Shown here: positions 1 through 9,121 of the stretch, piece by piece
How the letters are laid out: the number at the start of each line of letters is the position of its first letter
How positions within the stretch are numbered: position 1 is the stretch's first letter
From: Lacrimispora xylanisolvens
GTDB taxonomy: Bacteria; Bacillota; Clostridia; Lachnospirales; Lachnospiraceae
NCBI GenBank assembly: GCA_017084465.1
Contig: CP070896.1
Coordinates: forward strand, 2,919,501-2,983,500
Length of the DNA stretch: 64,000 nucleotides
Direction: 5' to 3'
Notes under the pieces: generated by a model
Seen by the model: only the letters and a program-made list of their open reading frames with translations
Database searches by the model: none
Told to the model about the DNA's origin: nothing
Made by a program: the position numbers and the translations under genes

Positions 1-1
1 T

Positions 2-322
2 AAATTTGCGGATATGAAATTAACCCCCTGTTCTTTAACAAATATAGGAGTGCCGGGAATCGCAGAAAGCCCGGTGATTCTCTCCTGTAAAGTTACAGAG
101 ATCAAGCCCCTTGGAAGTCATGATCTGTTTCTCGCTGAGGTAGTGGGTGTAACGGTAGACAATCGATATATGGATGAGCAGAACAAATTTCATCTGAATC
201 AGTCCAAACTAATTACTTATTCCCATGGAGAATATTTTGAGCTAGGAAAAAAGGTGGGCACTTTTGGTTATTCGGTAAGAAAATCGGATAAGAAGTCAAA
301 GGACAGGAGGAAAAGGAAATGA
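2..322 (+). CDS. flavin reductase family protein, C-terminal part
   Basis: The frame is open to the left edge, so this is the C-terminal part of a longer gene. The visible ~107 residues match the end of the FMN-binding flavin reductase (flavoredoxin-like) family: KFADMKLTP, CPVxLxCKVTE-like text (ILSCKVTEIKPLGSHDLFLA), then YMDEQNKFHLN and SHGEYFELGKKVGTFGYSV. These proteins bind FMN and reduce free flavin or a bound substrate in the cytoplasm. The stop overlaps the start of the next gene (ATGA), so the two are probably co-transcribed and translationally coupled. The first ATG visible at 14 is internal. The substrate cannot be told from this end. Confidence 0.8.
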   Translation, partial: KFADMKLTPCSLTNIGVPGIAESPVILSCKVTEIKPLGSHDLFLAEVVGVTVDNRYMDEQNKFHLNQSKLITYSHGEYFELGKKVGTFGYSVRKSDKKSKDRRKRK

Positions 323-852
323 GAAGAAACCAGAATCTTGACAATATTACCTTAATTGGAATGCCTGCCTCAGGAAAGAGTACAGTAGGGGTTCTTTTAG
401 CAAAGCGTTTGGGGTATTCCTTTGTTGATGTGGATATCGTAATCCAGGAACAGGAGGGACGGCTGCTAAAAGAGATCATTGCCGAGGAGGGGCAGGAGGG
501 CTTTCTTCAAGTAGAGAACAGGGTGAATGCAGAGCTTTCCGTTCATAACAGTGTCATTGCCCCGGGAGGAAGTGTTATTTATGGAAAGGAAGCCATGGAA
601 CATCTCAAAAAGATCAGTACAGTGGTTTATTTAAAACTCAGTTATGAAGCAGTAGAGGAACGGCTTGGTAATTTAACGGATCGTGGAGTTGTGCTGAAAG
701 ATGGAATGACACTAAAGGATTTGTACGAAGAGCGGATTCCTTATTATGAGCAGTATGCGGATATCACCGTCGATGAGACCGGAATTGATGCTGGCGGTAT
801 CGTTGATGTACTTAGAAGTATATTGGAAGAGCGTTTCGGATTGGAAACATAA
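319..852 (+). CDS. shikimate kinase-like P-loop kinase
   Basis: This 177-residue protein has the size and layout of a shikimate kinase. Residues 14-22 (GMPASGKST) are the Walker A loop, DVDIVI supplies the first Asp pair, and ERIPYYEQYAD near residue 140 matches the C-terminal Arg-containing helix. Two substrate-site motifs are off consensus: the usual FRxxE arginine is replaced (GFLQVENRV) and the GGG shikimate loop reads APGGS. It may therefore be a kinase homologue rather than the main AroK. The start overlaps the stop of the flavin reductase gene; the GGAGG at 307 serves as ribosome-binding site. The gene is followed by about 300 bases without genes. Confidence 0.75.
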   Translation: MRRNQNLDNITLIGMPASGKSTVGVLLAKRLGYSFVDVDIVIQEQEGRLLKEIIAEEGQEGFLQVENRVNAELSVHNSVIAPGGSVIYGKEAMEHLKKISTVVYLKLSYEAVEERLGNLTDRGVVLKDGMTLKDLYEERIPYYEQYADITVDETGIDAGGIVDVLRSILEERFGLET

Positions 853-1034
853 TGGAATGAAAGCAAGACGTTGAATTGATAAGATTCTGCGTCTTATTTT
901 ATTTGTACCAGCATAATTATATAAAAAATGAGGTAATAATATTAATTTATTTAACATATTAGTTTTAAATATTAAGTAAGCAATTCAAAAATTAACTTAT
1001 TGATTTTATTATAAGCAATGGATATTGAAAACTA

Positions 1035-1063
1035 TTGACAAATATATAAAAAAATATCATAAA
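1035..1063 (+). promoter_or_regulatory. candidate sigma-A promoter of opp operon
   Basis: TTGACA at 1035-1040 is a perfect -35 box. Seventeen bases downstream lies CATAAA (1058-1063), a 4/6 match to the -10 box; TATCAT at 1055 is an alternative with a short spacer. Transcription from here would run through the hairpin at 1083-1127 before reaching oppA. The upstream stretch 853-1030 is AT-rich and shows no gene. Confidence 0.5.
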
Positions 1064-1082
1064 GTTATAGAAAATTAAGACT

Positions 1083-1127
1083 AAGGCGTCTGAACAGAAA
1101 ATAATTCTGCCAGATGCCTTTATTTTT
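1083..1127 (+). terminator. intrinsic terminator or attenuator ahead of oppA
   Basis: AAGGCGTCTG (1083-1092) pairs with CAGATGCCTT (1111-1120) with one G-U pair. An inner CAGAA/TTCTG pair extends the stem, and TATTTTTT follows. If the promoter at 1035 is real this hairpin lies inside the oppA leader and would act as an attenuator. Otherwise it ends the upstream transcript. Confidence 0.75.
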
Positions 1128-1156
1128 TAAATTTAATTAATTTGGGAGGTAATTAA

Positions 1157-2840
1157 ATGAAGAAAGCCTTAAAAAAAATGGTGTCACTGGGAATCTCCGG
1201 ACTAATGGTCTGGTCATTGACCGCTTGTGGCAATTCCAAACCTGCGGCTCCAGTCTCAGGCACAACCCAGGCTGCGGCGGAAACGAAGGCGGCGGAAGCA
1301 GCAAAAGGGAATGCATTAAATGTACATATCGATGTGGAGGTTGCTTCCATGGACCCACAGATTGCTACAGATGGAACATCATTCGAAGTAATTGCGGATA
1401 CAACGGATGGACTCTATGAACTGGATGCAGACGGGAAACCGGTCCCCGCATTGGCAGAAAGTGTAGATAAGAGCGCAGATGGACTGACTCTTACCTATCA
1501 TTTAAGGGATGCAAAATGGTCCAATGGAACACCTGTTACAGCTAAGGATTTTGTATTTGCATGGAGAAGGGCAGTGAATCCAGTAACGGCAAGTGAATAC
1601 GCTTTTATAGTTGGAATCGCAGGCATTAAGAATGCAGATGCAGTTTCTTCTGGTGAAAAACCAATAGAAGAACTGGGAGTGACTGAGGTTGATGATAAGA
1701 CACTAAAAGTAGAACTTGACGTACCGGTGCCATTTTTTGAATCTTTAATGGCCTTCCCAACCTTCTATCCGGTAAATGAAGAATTTTTCACTAAGTGTGG
1801 GGATCAGTATGCAAGTACACCGGATACACTGCTGTCAAACGGACCTTTTAAGATTACCGCCTATGAGCCGGCAGCCACTACCATTACTCTGGAGAAAAAA
1901 CCCTGATTACTGGGATGCTGGAAAGGTAAAACTTGATGGGATTAATTATCAGGTTATTAAGGATTCCCAACAGGCAATGCTTGCGTATCAGAACGGAGAT
2001 CTGGACTTAGTCACACTTTCTGGTGAGCAGGTGGAGCAGTTCCAGGCAGATCCTGAATTTAAGAATATTATGGCTGGATATTTATGGTATATGTCACCCA
2101 ATACCAAGGTTGCAGGCCTTGAAAACCTTAATTTAAGAAAGGCATTGTCCCTTTGCTTTGACAAAGAGGCAGTATGCAAAAATATTTTAAAAGATGGTTC
2201 GATTCCGGCATATTTTGCAGTACCAACCCTTCTTGCAACAGGTCCTGATGGAAAAGATTATAGAGAAGATGCAGGAAGCAACTACTTTAAGACAGATAAA
2301 GCGGAAGCTTTGAAATATTGGGAAGAGGCGAAAAAAGAACTGGGAGTTGAGAGCCTGACTTACACCATGATTGTGGAAGATACGGAATCTGCCATTAATG
2401 TGGCACAGTTCCTTCAGTCAGAGATTCAGACCACCCTTCCGGGAATCACCATTAACTTAGAGCAGATGCCTAAGAAAAACCGTGTAGAGCGGATGCAGGA
2501 AGGTACTTTTGAGATTGGTCTTACCCGTTGGGGACCGGACTATGCGGATCCTATGACTTATCTTGACATGTGGATTACTGACAGCCCCAACAACTATGGC
2601 TTCTGGTCAAATGCTGAATATGACTCCATTATCCAGTCTGCTAAGAAAGGGGATCTTGCACTTGATCCTGCAGCAAGATGGAAAGCCTTAATTGGTGCAG
2701 AAAAAATTGTTTGTGACAATGCTGTGATTCTTCCGGTTTACCAGAAGGGAAATGCAGTAATGCAGAAAGCTGGTGTTGAAGGCGTGGAATTCCACTCCAT
2801 CGCGATCAACCGTTATTTTAAGAATACGACTAAGAAATAA
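1157..2840 (+). CDS. oppA: oligopeptide ABC transporter substrate-binding lipoprotein OppA (frameshifted)
   Basis: This is a family 5 solute-binding protein of about 560 residues that captures oligopeptides outside the membrane. The N-terminus is a lipoprotein signal (MKKALKKMVSLGISG) with lipobox LTAC near residue 24, followed by an Ala-rich linker. ADGLTLTYHLRDAKWSNGTP is the family signature. The frame breaks at about 1898: six A's follow GAG, giving LEKKP-stop. Removing one A restores LEKNPDYWDAGKVKLDGINY, the normal SBP5 text. The ribosome-binding site is GGGAGG at 1144. The four other opp genes follow in the usual order. The break looks like a homopolymer insertion rather than true decay. 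Confidence 0.93.
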
Positions 2841-2930
2841 GACTTTGTGAGTTTTATATTCTGGCTGCCGGAGGGGTTACAGGTCCTGCCTGTTATTCCT
2901 CTGGCTGCTTAATTTGGGAGGGTAACGTTT

Positions 2931-3876
2931 GTGAAACGATATATTGTAAAGAGAATCTGCATTTCAGCAGCCACTTTGCTGGCTATCCTGCTTATATTAT
3001 TTCTGATGCTGGAACTGATGCCGGGTTCCCCATTCAATGATGAGAAACTAACCCAGTCTCAGGTGGCGCTGTTAAATGCCAAGTACGGTCTGGATAAACC
3101 GGTATTCATACGATTTATAAACTATGTGAAAAACATGCTGTCCGGTGACTTTGGGGTATCCTATACCATTTCCAAGAATACGTCTATTACTACTCTTTTA
3201 GCAAGCAGACTTCCTATTTCTATTAGAATCGGAGGGCAGGCAGTTTTACTTGGAACTGTGGTGGGACTGGTATTGGGACTCATAGCTGCTTTAAAGCATA
3301 ATACGATTTGATACCATGACAACGGTTATTTCTGTTCTTGGAGTCAGTCTTCCATCTTATGTATTTGCGCTGGGACTGTCCTATACCCTTGGCTATCAGT
3401 TTAAATGGTTTCCTTTATTGTATCAACAGCAGGAAGCGGTAAAATCTTCCGTTCTTCCTACCATCTCCTTAGCCATGTTTACAGTAGCAACCGTAGCCAG
3501 GTTTACCAGAACGGAAATGCTGGAGGTTCTGGGATCCGATTATATGCTTCTTGCAGAAAGCAAGGGACTTCCCGGCTGGCGGCTCATACTGATTCATGGA
3601 TTAAGAAATGCACTGATTCCCATTGTCACAGTTCTGGCACCTCTTGTTGTCAGTCTGATGACCGGTTCACTGGTGGTGGAAAAAATATTCTCCATTCCTG
3701 GAATCGGAAGCCTTCTGGTCACGGCCATTCAGTCTAATGATTATAATGTGATCGTAACTCTGGCATTTATATACAGTGCCATGTATATCGGAATCATGCT
3801 TGCTGTGGATATCTTATATGGCCTCATTGATCCGCGGATCAGGCTGGCAAAGGAGGATGACTATGAGCAGTCATAA
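2931..3876 (+). CDS. oppB: oligopeptide ABC transporter permease OppB (frameshifted)
   Basis: This inner-membrane permease forms half of the peptide channel. It starts at GTG 2931 behind GGGAGGG. The first helix covers residues 9-31, and the conserved YGLDKPVFIRFINYVKNMLSGDFG segment follows. The EAA loop reads TRTEMLEVLGSDYMLLAESKG, the contact with the ATPase subunits. The frame is lost near 3310 at ACGATTTGATACC. Dropping one T gives NTIDTMTTVISVLGVSLPSY; adding two bases is the other repair. The stop overlaps the start of oppC by a few bases, consistent with translational coupling. Confidence 0.92.
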
Positions 3877-4926
3877 CAGGGAATCAGTATCGTTTGAATT
3901 TAAGCCCGATGATTTTATTATGGCTGATAACCGCAGGATTGGAATTGACCGGGTTTATCCGGCACAGTCTTACTGGAAAGATGTCATATCTTCTTTCTTG
4001 AAAAATAAAGGGGCAGCAGCGGGATTTATTGCTATTGTTTTTTGTCATCTTCCTGGCAATTGCCGGCCCGTATATGAATGGCTATACATACAATGAACAG
4101 ATCATAGCAAACCAGAACCTTGCGCCAAGAGTTCCGGTTCTGGAAAAGTGGGGCATCATGGATGGATCAGAGATCATGAACACCTCCACTGGTAAAGTTA
4201 CGGTTAACCGGTACATTGATCCGCAAAAGACTACCGGACTTGAAAATACTTATTACTGGTTTGGTACGGATGTACTGGGCAGGGATATATTTACCAGGAC
4301 GTTTATGGGAACCAGAATCTCCCTTTACATTGCTTTGGTGGCTGTTCTTGTTGATATGTGCTTTGGCATGAGCTACGGTCTGATCAGCGGATATTTTGGC
4401 GGTGCAGTGGATAATGGCATGCAGCGCTTTGCGGAGATTTTAAATGGAATTCCAACCCTTGTCATTGTTACCCTTCTTATGCTGGTGTTAAAGCCAGGGC
4501 TTGCAACCATCACTCTGGCACTTGCAATTACCGGATGGATTGGTATGAACCGGGTCGCCAGAGCCCAGGTTTTAAAGCTGAAGGAACAGGAGTTTATTCT
4601 TGCATCCAGAACACTTGGAGCGGGGGGATTTCTATTTGATTTTTAAGGAAATACTTCCAAACATTTTTGGTCAGCTGATCATTATGTCCATGTTTTCCAT
4701 ACCAAACGCAATCTTTACGGAAGCATTTCTTGCATTTATCGGCCTGGGGGTTCCGGCACCATTAGCTTCTCTAGGCTCACTGATCAGCGATGCGTTTAAG
4801 TCCTTCACAACCCATCCCTATATGATCATATCACCGGTAATCGTTCTGGCAGTTATTATGCTCAGCTTTAATATGCTGGCAGATGGACTGAGAGATGCGT
4901 TTGACCCCAAGATGAAAGAGATGTAG
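3863..4926 (+). CDS. oppC: oligopeptide ABC transporter permease OppC (two frameshifts)
   Basis: This second permease subunit has an N-terminal cytoplasmic stretch, a first helix near 4020-4080, and the family text YYWFGTDVLGRDIFTRTFMG. Its EAA loop begins RAQVLKLKEQEFILASRTLG. ATG 3863 was chosen because AGGAGG lies at 3851-3856. Two frame breaks occur. At about 4036, six T's where five give IAIVFVIFLAIAGPYMNG. At about 4625, six G's where five give TLGAGDFYLIFKEILPNIFG. Both are +1 homopolymer changes, like the others in this operon. Its C-terminal DPKMKEM end is normal for the family. Confidence 0.9.
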
Positions 4927-4936
4927 GAGGCAGATT

Positions 4937-6021
4937 ATGAATAAAGATAAGGTTTTATCAATCAGAGATTTATCCATCTCGTTTCAGACCTCTGCCGGCG
5001 AAGTAAATGCCATCAGAGGAGTCAATCTGGATTTATATCAGGGGGGGAAACGCTGGCTATCGTGGGAGAATCGGGTTCCGGAAAATCAGTTACTGTAAAG
5101 GCAATTATGGGTATATTAAGCGGAAACGGAAAAGTAAAGAGCGGAACCATTCATTTTACCTCACGTAAAAGTGGGGAGGAGATAAAAGAAGAACTATTGT
5201 CATTTAGTAAAAAAGAAATGCGCCGCCGGATTAATGGCCGCCGGATCGCCATGGTATTTCAGGACCCTATGACTTCTTTAAATCCCACTATGCCTATTGG
5301 CAGTCAGATTATGGAAGGAATGCGGTATCATTATAAAACCAATAAAAAGGAAGCGTATGAAAAAGCGGTGAAGCTTCTTGACCTGGTAGGGATTACAGAG
5401 CCGGAAAAGAGAATGAAAAGTTATCCTCATCAGCTTTCCGGTGGGATGAGACAGAGAGTGGTAATCGCAATTGCTTTGTCCTGTGATCCTGAGATATTGA
5501 TTTGTGATGAACCAACTACAGCTTTGGACGTAACCATTCAGGCTAAAATCCTGGAGCTGATTAAAGATATTCAGAAGAAAACAGGGATTTCTGTCATCTA
5601 CATCACCCATGATTTAGGCGTTGTGGCAAAGGTGGCGGATTATGTGGCAGTGATGTATGCGGGTAAAGTGGTAGAAAAAGGGCTTTCTGAGGAGATCTTT
5701 TATGATCCCAGACACCCCTACACCTGGGGATTGTTATCTGCCATGCCGGATTTGGATACCAATGACGAGGTGCTTTATACCATTCCCGGAAGTCCGTTCA
5801 ATATGCTAAATAAAACAGAGGGTGATGCATTTGCAGAGAGAAACCGGTTTGCTTTAAACATTGATTATCGTCTGGAACCGCCGATGTTCCAGGTCACGGA
5901 GACTCATTATGCGGCAACATGGCTTCTTCATGAAAATGCACCTGCTGTGTCAATGCCAGAGGCGTTAAAGGAGAGGATAAAGAGACTGGGGGAGGAGGTG
6001 AATCTGCTTGGAGGAGAATAG
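4937..6021 (+). CDS. oppD: oligopeptide ABC transporter ATPase OppD (frameshifted)
   Basis: This cytoplasmic ATPase powers peptide uptake together with OppF. The reading frame starts at ATG 4937 (AGGAGG at 4925), giving MNKDKVLSIRDLSISFQTS. It breaks in a run of seven G's at 5041; five G's give YQGETLAIVGESGSGKS. Walker A is GESGSGKS, the Q-loop is FQDPMTSLNPTM, the signature is LSGGMRQR, Walker B is ILICDEPTTALD and the switch is ITHDLG. The C-terminal oligopeptide-type extension is present but its usual cysteine cluster is not evident. The gene overlaps oppF by 14 bases. Confidence 0.92.
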
Positions 6022-6955
6022 AAAACCACTATTGGAAGTAAAAGATTTAAAGCAGCATTTTAAGCTTGGCAGGAAGTTTTCCATAAAAGCAGTTGATGGA
6101 GTTTCTTTTCAAATTTACCCCGGAGAGACCTATGGTCTGGTAGGAGAATCGGGAAGCGGAAAATCTACCATTGGAAGGTCTGTTATCCGTCTGTATGAGC
6201 CAACTTCTGGTGAGGTGTGGTTTCAGGGTACAAAAATTTCGGGAAAACTTTCCTCTCAGGATACAAAGCATTTAAGAACTAACATGCAGATGATCTTTCA
6301 GGATCCCATGGCTTGTTTAAATCCCAGAAAAAAAATTCTGGACATTGTTGCACAGGGACTTGATATTCACCACATGTACACAACACCCCAGGAGAGAGAG
6401 GAAAAAGTGTACCGGATTCTTGATATGGTGGGGCTTTCCAGGGAACATGCCAATCGTTATCCCCATCAATTTTCGGGAGGTCAGAGGCAGCGGATCGGAA
6501 TTGCAAGAGCGCTTATTATGGAACCGGAGTTAATTATTGCAGATGAGGCGATTAGTGCATTGGATGTTTCCATTCAGGCCCAGGTTGTAAACTTAATGAA
6601 AGAGCTACAAAAACAGACGAAAACAGCCATATTATTTATCGCTCATGATTTGTCCATGGTAAAATATATTTCTGACAGGATCGGAGTTCTCCATTTGGGG
6701 CATTTGGTGGAAACAGGGACAACAGAAGAGATATTCTTAAGACCGATCCATCCCTATACAAGATCTTTATTGTCTGCAATACCAAAGCCGGATCCTGTTT
6801 CAGAACGGAGCCGTACGGCATTTACCTATAACTTGAAAGAAATGGGGATTGATTATCTGTCGGGGACAACGCATCACGTAGAGGGTGAGCATTATGTTCT
6901 TGGAACAGATAATGAGGTAAAACGGTGGATGACCGATGATTTCTTACAACAATAA
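6008..6955 (+). CDS. oppF: oligopeptide ABC transporter ATPase OppF
   Basis: This is the second ATPase of the peptide transporter, intact at 315 residues. It starts at TTG 6008, overlapping the end of oppD, with GGAGGAGGTG at 5991-6000 as ribosome-binding site. Walker A is GESGSGKST, the Q-loop reads FQDPMACLNPRKKILDIV, the signature is FSGGQRQR, Walker B is LIIADEAISALD and the switch is IAHDLS. The C-terminal HPYTRSLLSAIPKPDP is typical of OppF/DppF. It is the last gene of the operon and is followed directly by a strong terminator. Confidence 0.95.
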   Translation: MEENRKPLLEVKDLKQHFKLGRKFSIKAVDGVSFQIYPGETYGLVGESGSGKSTIGRSVIRLYEPTSGEVWFQGTKISGKLSSQDTKHLRTNMQMIFQDPMACLNPRKKILDIVAQGLDIHHMYTTPQEREEKVYRILDMVGLSREHANRYPHQFSGGQRQRIGIARALIMEPELIIADEAISALDVSIQAQVVNLMKELQKQTKTAILFIAHDLSMVKYISDRIGVLHLGHLVETGTTEEIFLRPIHPYTRSLLSAIPKPDPVSERSRTAFTYNLKEMGIDYLSGTTHHVEGEHYVLGTDNEVKRWMTDDFLQQ

Positions 6956-6960
6956 AAAAA

Positions 6961-6997
6961 GAGGGTATGCACATTGACGGGCATACCCTCCTTTTTA
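6961..6997 (+). terminator. bidirectional intrinsic terminator between oppF and chemoreceptor gene
   Basis: GAGGGTATGC (6961-6970) pairs perfectly with GCATACCCTC (6981-6990). CTTTTT follows on the plus strand and AAAAAAA precedes it, so the same hairpin has a U-tract on both strands. It serves the convergent oppF and methyl-accepting chemotaxis genes. Confidence 0.9.
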
Positions 6998-7012
6998 GTC
7001 TTATCACTTAAT

Positions 7013-8690
7013 TTAATCTTTCAACTGAAACTGTTTCATCAGAGACTTAAGCATCTGAGCCTGACCTGCCATCTCCTCGCTTGCGGCAGCACTCTCTTCC
7101 GACGTGGCGGAATTCGTCTGAACTACGCTTGCAATCTGGTCAATGCCCTGTGTAACCTGGCTGACTGCAGTGGCCTGCTGTTCGGATGCGGTGGAAATCT
7201 GGTAAACAAGGTTGGCTACTGTCTGGGATGATAATACAATGCGGTCCATGGATTCCTTTGTTTCTTTTGCAATGTGATTGCCGGATTCTATGGAAGCCAG
7301 TGCACGTTCAATCAGTACAGCCGTATTCTTGGAAGCTTCCTGACTCTTATTGGCAAGATTTCGAACTTCGTCTGCGACTACTGCAAAACCTTTTCCTGCA
7401 TCACCTGCTCTTGCAGCTTCTACCGCTGCGTTCAGTGCCAGGATATTGGTCTGGAATGCAATGTCTTCAATGGTCTTTATAACCTTGCTGATTTCAGAAG
7501 ATGCTTCGCTAATGGTATCCATAGCAGAATTTAAATGTTCCATACGGGTTTTACCGAACTCTACCTCTGCAGAAGTTGCTTCAACCTGGGTATTTGTTTC
7601 TTTTGCATTCTCAGCATTTTGATTGATATTACTTGAAATATCGTTAATCGTTGCAGCCAGCTCCTGAATGGAGGAAGCCTGTTCTGTGGCGCCCTGACTG
7701 AGCGCCTGAGCACTGCTTGCAACCTGTTCAGCTCCACTTGCAACCTGATCAGATGCCTGGGTTATTTTACTCATAACATCATTAAGGGAATCAGTAAGAT
7801 CCTGAATGGAGATCTGAACACCCCGAAATTCACCTTTAAATTCTTCCGGATCGTGAGGAATATTAAAATCCCCGTCCGCCATATGCTGTGTAGTTTCGGA
7901 AATATAATTCATATAGTAGGAGATCCGTTCCATCATGGTTCTCATGCTTTCAGCAAGATGTCCTAATTCGTCATTGGAAGTATACTCAACATGACAGTTT
8001 AAGTTACCCTGAGCCATCTTGTCAGCTACGTCTTTTAATTCATCAATTGGTTTTATAATACCCCGGGTGATATAGATTGCAATGAATATAGATGTTGCAA
8101 TGGATCCCAGTATGATAATTATCATAATAAAGATGAAGATATTAGCCTGCTCCTCCAAATTGTGGGATTTAATATTGCCTTCATTGGATTTATTTGCCAG
8201 CATCGTATTAATGGTATTGGCGATATCAGCTGCCAGAGGGGCTGCCTGGCTGCGGAAAGTGGCCATGGCTTCCTGGGTGGATTTACCTGCAAGTTCTATG
8301 GTATTGCTTCGTATACCTTCGTATTTGGTCATTTTCAACAAGCTGGCTGTAAAGTTCTTTCTCAGCTGGAGTCTTCATTCGAGTCTCCACCTGCTTCATC
8401 ATCTTATTAATTGTATCAACCTGTGTGTTTAAATTCTGCTTCTGTTTTTCTGTTTCAGATGCATCCTCTGAAAAGATTATGTATAAAACTGTTGCGCGAT
8501 GTGCCTGAAATGCTTGCCCAAGGCTTCCGATATCTCCCTGTGCGAAACCATAATCCTGTAATTCAATACTATACTCCTGATTGACTTTGTGGATGAGCAG
8601 GATTCCTATGGTTCCTGCAAGACCAGAAAATAATACTACAATAAGGAATGTAAGCAATAACCGTTTTCCAACTTTTAACTTTTTCAGCAT
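7013..8690 (-). CDS. methyl-accepting chemotaxis protein (frameshifted)
   Basis: This membrane chemoreceptor has a first helix at residues 9-31, a short extracytoplasmic four-helix-type sensor, and a second helix ([20 protein letters not shown]). A HAMP domain ([20 protein letters not shown]) and a long cytoplasmic signalling hairpin follow. The hairpin tip reads [20 protein letters not shown], the kinase-contact region. The frame breaks at about 8320 (GAAAATGACC on the minus strand); one A fewer gives [14 protein letters not shown]. No C-terminal NWETF-type pentapeptide is present, so CheR tethering is not expected. The ligand is unknown, and no che genes are in the window. Confidence 0.92.
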
Positions 8691-8834
8691 GTGTTTTCCC
8701 TTCTTTACCTTTGTTTTTCATATACCTTTATTCCATAAAAATTCTTAAACTCATTGTAAAATAATTCCGTTTATAACAATATTATAAAGCAATGGTAAGA
8801 ATTAGTAATATCCAATATATGGTATTATTGCAAT

Positions 8835-8863
8835 ATTATAGTTGCTTTATTGACATTAGTCAA
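8835..8863 (-). promoter_or_regulatory. sigma-A promoter of chemoreceptor gene
   Basis: On the minus strand TTGACT (8863-8858) is followed by exactly 17 bases and TATAAT (8840-8835). The transcript would have a leader of about 140 bases before the chemoreceptor start at 8690. The rest of 8691-9106 holds no gene I can support. Confidence 0.7.
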
Positions 8864-9017
8864 GAACAGTTAATGACAATTATTCCGCATAAGGTCCCCC
8901 CCGTTTTAGGGAAGTTTTAACGTTATTTTCCCTGTGATATGAGAAATAGAATCGAGAGGTGTTTATTGGAATCATTGTTACATTGTTCCCATCCACTGAT
9001 TCCTGACCGCAGATCTG

Positions 9018-9046
9018 TTGACTTAAAGCCGTAAACTGTATATGAT
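9018..9046 (+). promoter_or_regulatory. sigma-A promoter of glycosyltransferase operon
   Basis: TTGACT (9018-9023), a 17-base spacer and TATGAT (9041-9046) precede the glycosyltransferase gene. The predicted leader is about 70 bases. I looked for a cyclic-di-GMP riboswitch here and saw none. Confidence 0.65.
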
Positions 9047-9121
9047 AAGACTCGGACTTCACATAATAGCTTCTTTTGGTGAGGCAGGAAATTAATCTGT
9101 CTGCATATGAGGGGGAATATG

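Noticed and set aside
1157..4926. The opp operon as a decayed pseudogene cluster
   Set aside because: All breaks are one- or two-base changes in runs, motifs are intact on both sides, and no other stops or decay are present.
8870..9106. Cyclic-di-GMP riboswitch upstream of the PilZ glycosyltransferase
   Set aside because: I looked for the class I and II consensus elements and could not find them.
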